Assembly (NCBI RefSeq): GCF_937425535.1
Contig: NZ_OW485601.1
Coordinates: 3,889,501-3,953,500 of the forward strand
Length of the DNA stretch: 64,000 bases
Source: Rhodovastum atsumiense
GTDB lineage: Bacteria > Pseudomonadota > Alphaproteobacteria > Acetobacterales > Acetobacteraceae
Direction of reading: 5' to 3'
Part shown: positions 60,488 to 64,000 of the stretch, one piece after another
Layout of the letters: every line of letters starts with the position of its first letter
Numbering within the stretch: position 1 is the first letter of the stretch
Position numbers and translations under genes: made by a program
Notes under the pieces: model-generated
Told to the model about the DNA's origin: nothing
What the model saw: the letters and a program-made list of their open reading frames with translations, nothing else
Database searches by the model: none

Positions 60488-63400
60488 TTACCATATTTCC
60501 TTCGGAAATTTCGAGCGGCCGCCGAGGCCGTCCGTGCCCGCCAGATCCCGCAGCAAAGCGGGGATGTCCCCGGCCGGGCAGGGCCTGGCGAACAGGTGGC
60601 CCTGCATCTCCTCGCAGCCTTCCCGGGCCAGCGCCTGCAGCTGGTCCTCGGTCTCCACGCCCTCGGCGGTCGCGGTCATGCCGAGCCCGGCGCACAGCCC
60701 GGTGGCGGCGCGGATGACGGCCAGCGCGTTGTCCGCGCGTGGCTGTCCGAGGCCGTCGGTCAGCCGGCGGTCGATCTTCAGCCGGTCGAAGGCGAAGCGC
60801 CGCAGGCAGGTCAGCAGCGAGCGCCCGGTGCCGAAATCGTCCATGGCGATGCGCACACCCAGCTCCCGCAGCCGTTGCAGCGTGGCCAGCGTCGCCTCGG
60901 TTTCCTGCAGCATCACCGTCTCGGTGATTTCCAGCTCCAGCCGTGCCGGATCGAGGCCGGATCGTTCCAGGGCGGCGGCGACGGCATCGACCAGCCCGCG
61001 ATGCGCGAACTGCGCCGGCGAGAGGTTCACCGCTACCTTCGGGGCATCGGGGCAGGTGGCGGCCCAGGCGGCCGCATCGGCGCAGGCCCGCGCCAGCACC
61101 CAGTCCCCGATCGGGACGATCAGGCCGATTTCCTCGGCCAGCGGCAGGAAGCTGTCCGGCTGGGCCAGCCCGTGGCCGGGGCGATGCCAGCGCAGCAGCG
61201 CCTCCACCCCGCCGACCCGGCGCGCGCGCACGTCGACGATGGGTTGGTAGAGCAGTTCGAATTCACCCCGCGCCACCGCCCGGCGCAGGTCGGTCTCCAG
61301 GGCGCGGCGGCGCTGCATGCGCGCATCCATCTCGGGCTCGAAGAAGCGCCAGCAGTTGCGCCCCTCTTCCTTGGCGCGATACAGCGCCATGTCCGCCCCC
61401 TTGAACAGCTGCTCGTGCTCGGCTCCGTCGCCGGGGGCAAGGGCGATGCCGATGCTGGTGCCGATGCAGACCTGCTGGCCCTCCAGCGTGAATGGCGTGC
61501 CGAGCACCTCGACCATGCGCCGGGCCAGCGTGGTCGCGTCCTGCGGCTGGTGCACGCCCGCCTGGATCACCGCGAACTCATCGCCGCCGAGCCGGGCCAG
61601 CGTGTCGGTTTCGCGCAGTTCGGCGCGCAGCCGGGCGGTCACCTCGCGCAGCAGCGCGTCGCCGGCGGGGTGGCCGAGCGTGTCGTTGACCTCCTTGAAG
61701 CGGTCGAGGTCGATCAGCAGCAGGGCGAAGCCCGTCTCGCGCCGGGCCCGCGCCAGCGCCTCGTCCAGCCGCTCGCGGAACAGCACCCGGTTGGGCAGGC
61801 CGGTCAGCGCGTCGTGGCGCGCCATGTGCGCGATATGCACTTCCGCCTCGCGCTGCTCGGTCACGTCGATGAACACGCCGAGCACGCCAAGCAGCCGGCC
61901 ATCGGCGTCGTAATCCCGGTGCACCCGCGCCTCGAGGTGACGTATCCGGCCATCGGCGGGCGGACGGACGCGGAAGATCGCGTTGCCCTCCATCAGCCGG
62001 AGTTCAACGGCCTTCCCGAGCTCCGTGCGCAGGCGCGCGCTGTCCTCTTCGATGAAACAGGCGAGCCAGTCCCGTTCGGGAACCGGATCATGGCCGGGGG
62101 GCAGGCCGACCATGGCCCGGGTTTGCGGGTCGCAATCGACCAGCCCGGTGGTGAAGTTGCGGCGGAAGCTGCCGATGCGGCCGACCGCGAGGCTCATGCG
62201 CAGGAGTTCCGCCGCCTCGCGCTGCTCCGTCACGTCGATGACGACGCCGAGCGTGCTGAGCGGCTGTCCCGCGCCGTCGTACTCCCAGCGGGTGCGGGCC
62301 TCGAAATGACGCAGGCTGCCGTCGGTCAGGCGACGGATGCGGTAGAGCACCACGCTTTCGGGGGCCTGCCTCGCCACGATTCCGGCGATGTGGGCCTTGA
62401 GCATGTCAAGGTCGCCGGGCTGGAGCGCGGCCCACCATTGCCCGATCGTGAGCGGGGTCTCGTCCGCCGGCAGGCCGTACATGGCCCGCACCTCCGGGCT
62501 GCACTGCACCAGTCCGGTGGTGAAGTCATGGCGGAAGCTGCCGATGCGGCCGACCGCGAGGCTCATGCGCAGGAGTTCCGCCGCCTCGCGCTGCTCGGTC
62601 ACGTCGATGAAGACGCCATGTACGCTGTCCGTCTTTCCGTCCGGGCCGTAGTCGACGTGCACCCTGGTCTCGAAATGGCGCAGGCGGCCGTCGCCGGGAT
62701 GGCGGAGCCGGAAGGTGTCGACGCTCTCCGGCAGTTGCAGCCGCTCGCTTTGCGCGATGTGGACGCGCAGGCGCGCGAGTTCCTCGGGCAGGAAATTGGC
62801 GAACCAGTCCTGCTCCGTGATCGGCCCGTCGCCGGGGGGCAGGCCGATCATGGTCCGCATCTCCGGCCCGCACTGCACCAGCCCGGTGGTGAAGTCGTGG
62901 CGGAAGCTGCCGATACGGCCGGCCTGCAGGCACAGCCGCAGCAGCGTCTCCGCCTCCCGGCTGGCGGTGACGTCGATGACCGCGCCGCGATCGACCACCG
63001 GCCGCCCCTCGGCATCGAATTCGAAATGGGTGCGGACCTCGATGTGCCGTACCCTCCCGTCCGCCGGATGGCGGATGCGATAGGCCAGTGTCATCTCCGG
63101 ATATCGCCCGGTCATGGCGTCGTCGATCGCCGCCTGCACCTTCTTCCGGTCCACCGGCAGCAGCGTGGCCAGCCAGGTCCCGGTGGGAAGCGGGGCATCG
63201 TCCTCCGGCAGCCCGTGCAACGCCCGCGCCTCCGGCCCGGCCCAGATCTCCCCGGTGACGAGATCGCGCGTGTACGTGCCGATCCGGCTGATCTGCATGC
63301 ACAGGCGCAGGCGTTCCGCGGCCTTGTGGCTTTCGGTGATGTCGATCACCACGCCGGTCGAGCGCAACGGCCGGCCGGTGGCGTCGTATTCATACCGCGT

Positions 63401-64000
63401 GCGTGCCTCCAGGTGCCGCACCGTGCCGTCCACCGGATGGCGAACGCGGTACTGGAACGCGGCCTGTGGCAGGCGTTTCGCCGTGGCCTCGCTGATCTGG
63501 GCGCGCAGGCGATCCTGGTCCTCGGGCAGCAGCGTGGCGAGCCAGGCCGCGTCTGGCACGACGGCGTCCCCGGCCGGCAGGCCGTGCAAGGCCCGCATCT
63601 CGGCCCCGCATTCGTACACGCCGGCCACGATGTCGCGCCGGTAGGTGCCGATATGGCCGATCTGCATGCACAGGTGCAGCAGCGATTCGCTGGCCCGCAA
63701 CCGCTCCGAGGTTGCCCGCAGCTCGGTGATGTCCTGCACCACGGCGAGGCCGCGGGTCGGACGGCCCTGTTCGTCGCGGGCGGAGACGGCGAGGCTGAGC
63801 CGGCCCCACACCACCGCGCCGTCCGGGCGCAGGTAGCGCACTTCCGCGTCCCAGCTGCCGTTTCCGTCCAGCGCCGCGCGCCAGTCCCGGCTGATCTTCG
63901 GGCGGTCCTCCGGATGCACGACGTCGGCCGGGGTGAGGTCCCGGCGCAACTCGGCCTCGGTGCGGCCGCTGATCTCGCAGTAGCGGCGGTTGACGCGCAG
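60488..64000 (-). CDS. multi-PAS-GGDEF-EAL c-di-GMP protein D (5' end outside window)
   Basis: At least 1153 residues are visible, and the frame stays open past the window edge, where the same CACHE/TM region as in C is expected. At least six PAS/PAC units are present. Three of them are consecutive near-identical copies starting RIGSFRHDFTTGLVQC, RIGSFRHDFTTGLVQC and RIGSFRRNFTTGLVDC, spaced 369 bp (123 codons). GGDEF is intact with RETDTLARLGGDEF, and EAL with VGGVEALLRW. MDDFGTGRSLL replaces the usual DFGTGYSSL. More PAS units than the paralogues suggests expansion by unequal recombination. Confidence 0.9.
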   Translation of the reverse strand: MRVNRRYCEISGRTEAELRRDLTPADVVHPEDRPKISRDWRAALDGNGSWDAEVRYLRPDGAVVWGRLSLAVSARDEQGRPTRGLAVVQDITELRATSERLRASESLLHLCMQIGHIGTYRRDIVAGVYECGAEMRALHGLPAGDAVVPDAAWLATLLPEDQDRLRAQISEATAKRLPQAAFQYRVRHPVDGTVRHLEARTRYEYDATGRPLRSTGVVIDITESHKAAERLRLCMQISRIGTYTRDLVTGEIWAGPEARALHGLPEDDAPLPTGTWLATLLPVDRKKVQAAIDDAMTGRYPEMTLAYRIRHPADGRVRHIEVRTHFEFDAEGRPVVDRGAVIDVTASREAETLLRLCLQAGRIGSFRHDFTTGLVQCGPEMRTMIGLPPGDGPITEQDWFANFLPEELARLRVHIAQSERLQLPESVDTFRLRHPGDGRLRHFETRVHVDYGPDGKTDSVHGVFIDVTEQREAAELLRMSLAVGRIGSFRHDFTTGLVQCSPEVRAMYGLPADETPLTIGQWWAALQPGDLDMLKAHIAGIVARQAPESVVLYRIRRLTDGSLRHFEARTRWEYDGAGQPLSTLGVVIDVTEQREAAELLRMSLAVGRIGSFRRNFTTGLVDCDPQTRAMVGLPPGHDPVPERDWLACFIEEDSARLRTELGKAVELRLMEGNAIFRVRPPADGRIRHLEARVHRDYDADGRLLGVLGVFIDVTEQREAEVHIAHMARHDALTGLPNRVLFRERLDEALARARRETGFALLLIDLDRFKEVNDTLGHPAGDALLREVTARLRAELRETDTLARLGGDEFAVIQAGVHQPQDATTLARRMVEVLGTPFTLEGQQVCIGTSIGIALAPGDGAEHEQLFKGADMALYRAKEEGRNCWRFFEPEMDARMQRRRALETDLRRAVARGEFELLYQPIVDVRARRVGGVEALLRWHRPGHGLAQPDSFLPLAEEIGLIVPIGDWVLARACADAAAWAATCPDAPKVAVNLSPAQFAHRGLVDAVAAALERSGLDPARLELEITETVMLQETEATLATLQRLRELGVRIAMDDFGTGRSLLTCLRRFAFDRLKIDRRLTDGLGQPRADNALAVIRAATGLCAGLGMTATAEGVETEDQLQALAREGCEEMQGHLFARPCPAGDIPALLRDLAGTDGLGGRSKFPKEIW

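Overview
The window is high-GC DNA with dense, alternating gene blocks. The gene mix fits a metabolically versatile alphaproteobacterium: DUF1924/SHP-type cytochromes, HWE-family histidine kinase, many PAS-GGDEF-EAL proteins, corrinoid methyltransferases. Acetobacteraceae (Rhodovastum or Rhodopila-like) is my best guess, from gene content only. No rRNA, tRNA or CRISPR array was seen.

Layout. (1) 1-1 kb: the end of an EAL protein and an IS5-type transposase remnant. (2) 1.1-7.1 kb: a self-contained surface-fibre locus. It has three secreted proteins built of Gly-Asn repeats, a small unknown protein, a lipoprotein C39 peptidase, an outer-membrane barrel with an N-terminal coiled coil like FapF of Pseudomonas functional amyloid, and two regulators whose receiver domains lack the phospho-acceptor Asp. 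This is the best candidate for an undescribed system. (3) 7.5-10.2 kb: two broken GGDEF-EAL genes placed head to head. (4) 10.3-13.5 kb: a response regulator and a MASE4-PAS-HWE sensor kinase. (5) 13.9-27.9 kb: a catabolic block with an oligopeptide-type ABC importer, an FMN-dependent monooxygenase, three UroD-fold methyltransferases, a corrinoid protein, its reductive activator, a ferredoxin and an orphan NMT1-like binding protein. Together these suggest uptake and demethylation of an unidentified methylated compound. (6) 28-36.6 kb: a second, curli-like fibre locus with two different curlin-like repeat proteins, a CsgG-like lipoprotein fused to DUF4384, an OmpA-like protein, several small secreted proteins and a Crp/Fnr regulator.

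(7) 37.5-41 kb, 53.1-60.4 kb and 60.5-64 kb: four very large, closely related CACHE/PAS-GGDEF-EAL proteins. (8) 41.4-48.5 kb: an SHP/diheme cytochrome c/cytochrome b cluster with a PepSY-flavoprotein reductase and a divergent PepSY/two-component operon. A cut-down PepSY-cytochrome b pair recurs at 52-52.9 kb. (9) 48.5-52 kb: an SDR, a CBS protein, and a CGNR regulator next to a dehalogenase-like hydrolase, with near-identical operator sites before both.

Taken together, two unrelated fibre-type secretion loci sit beside at least seven c-di-GMP-type genes or pseudogenes. This suggests a region devoted to surface attachment and its signalling, interrupted by redox and methyl-catabolism operons.
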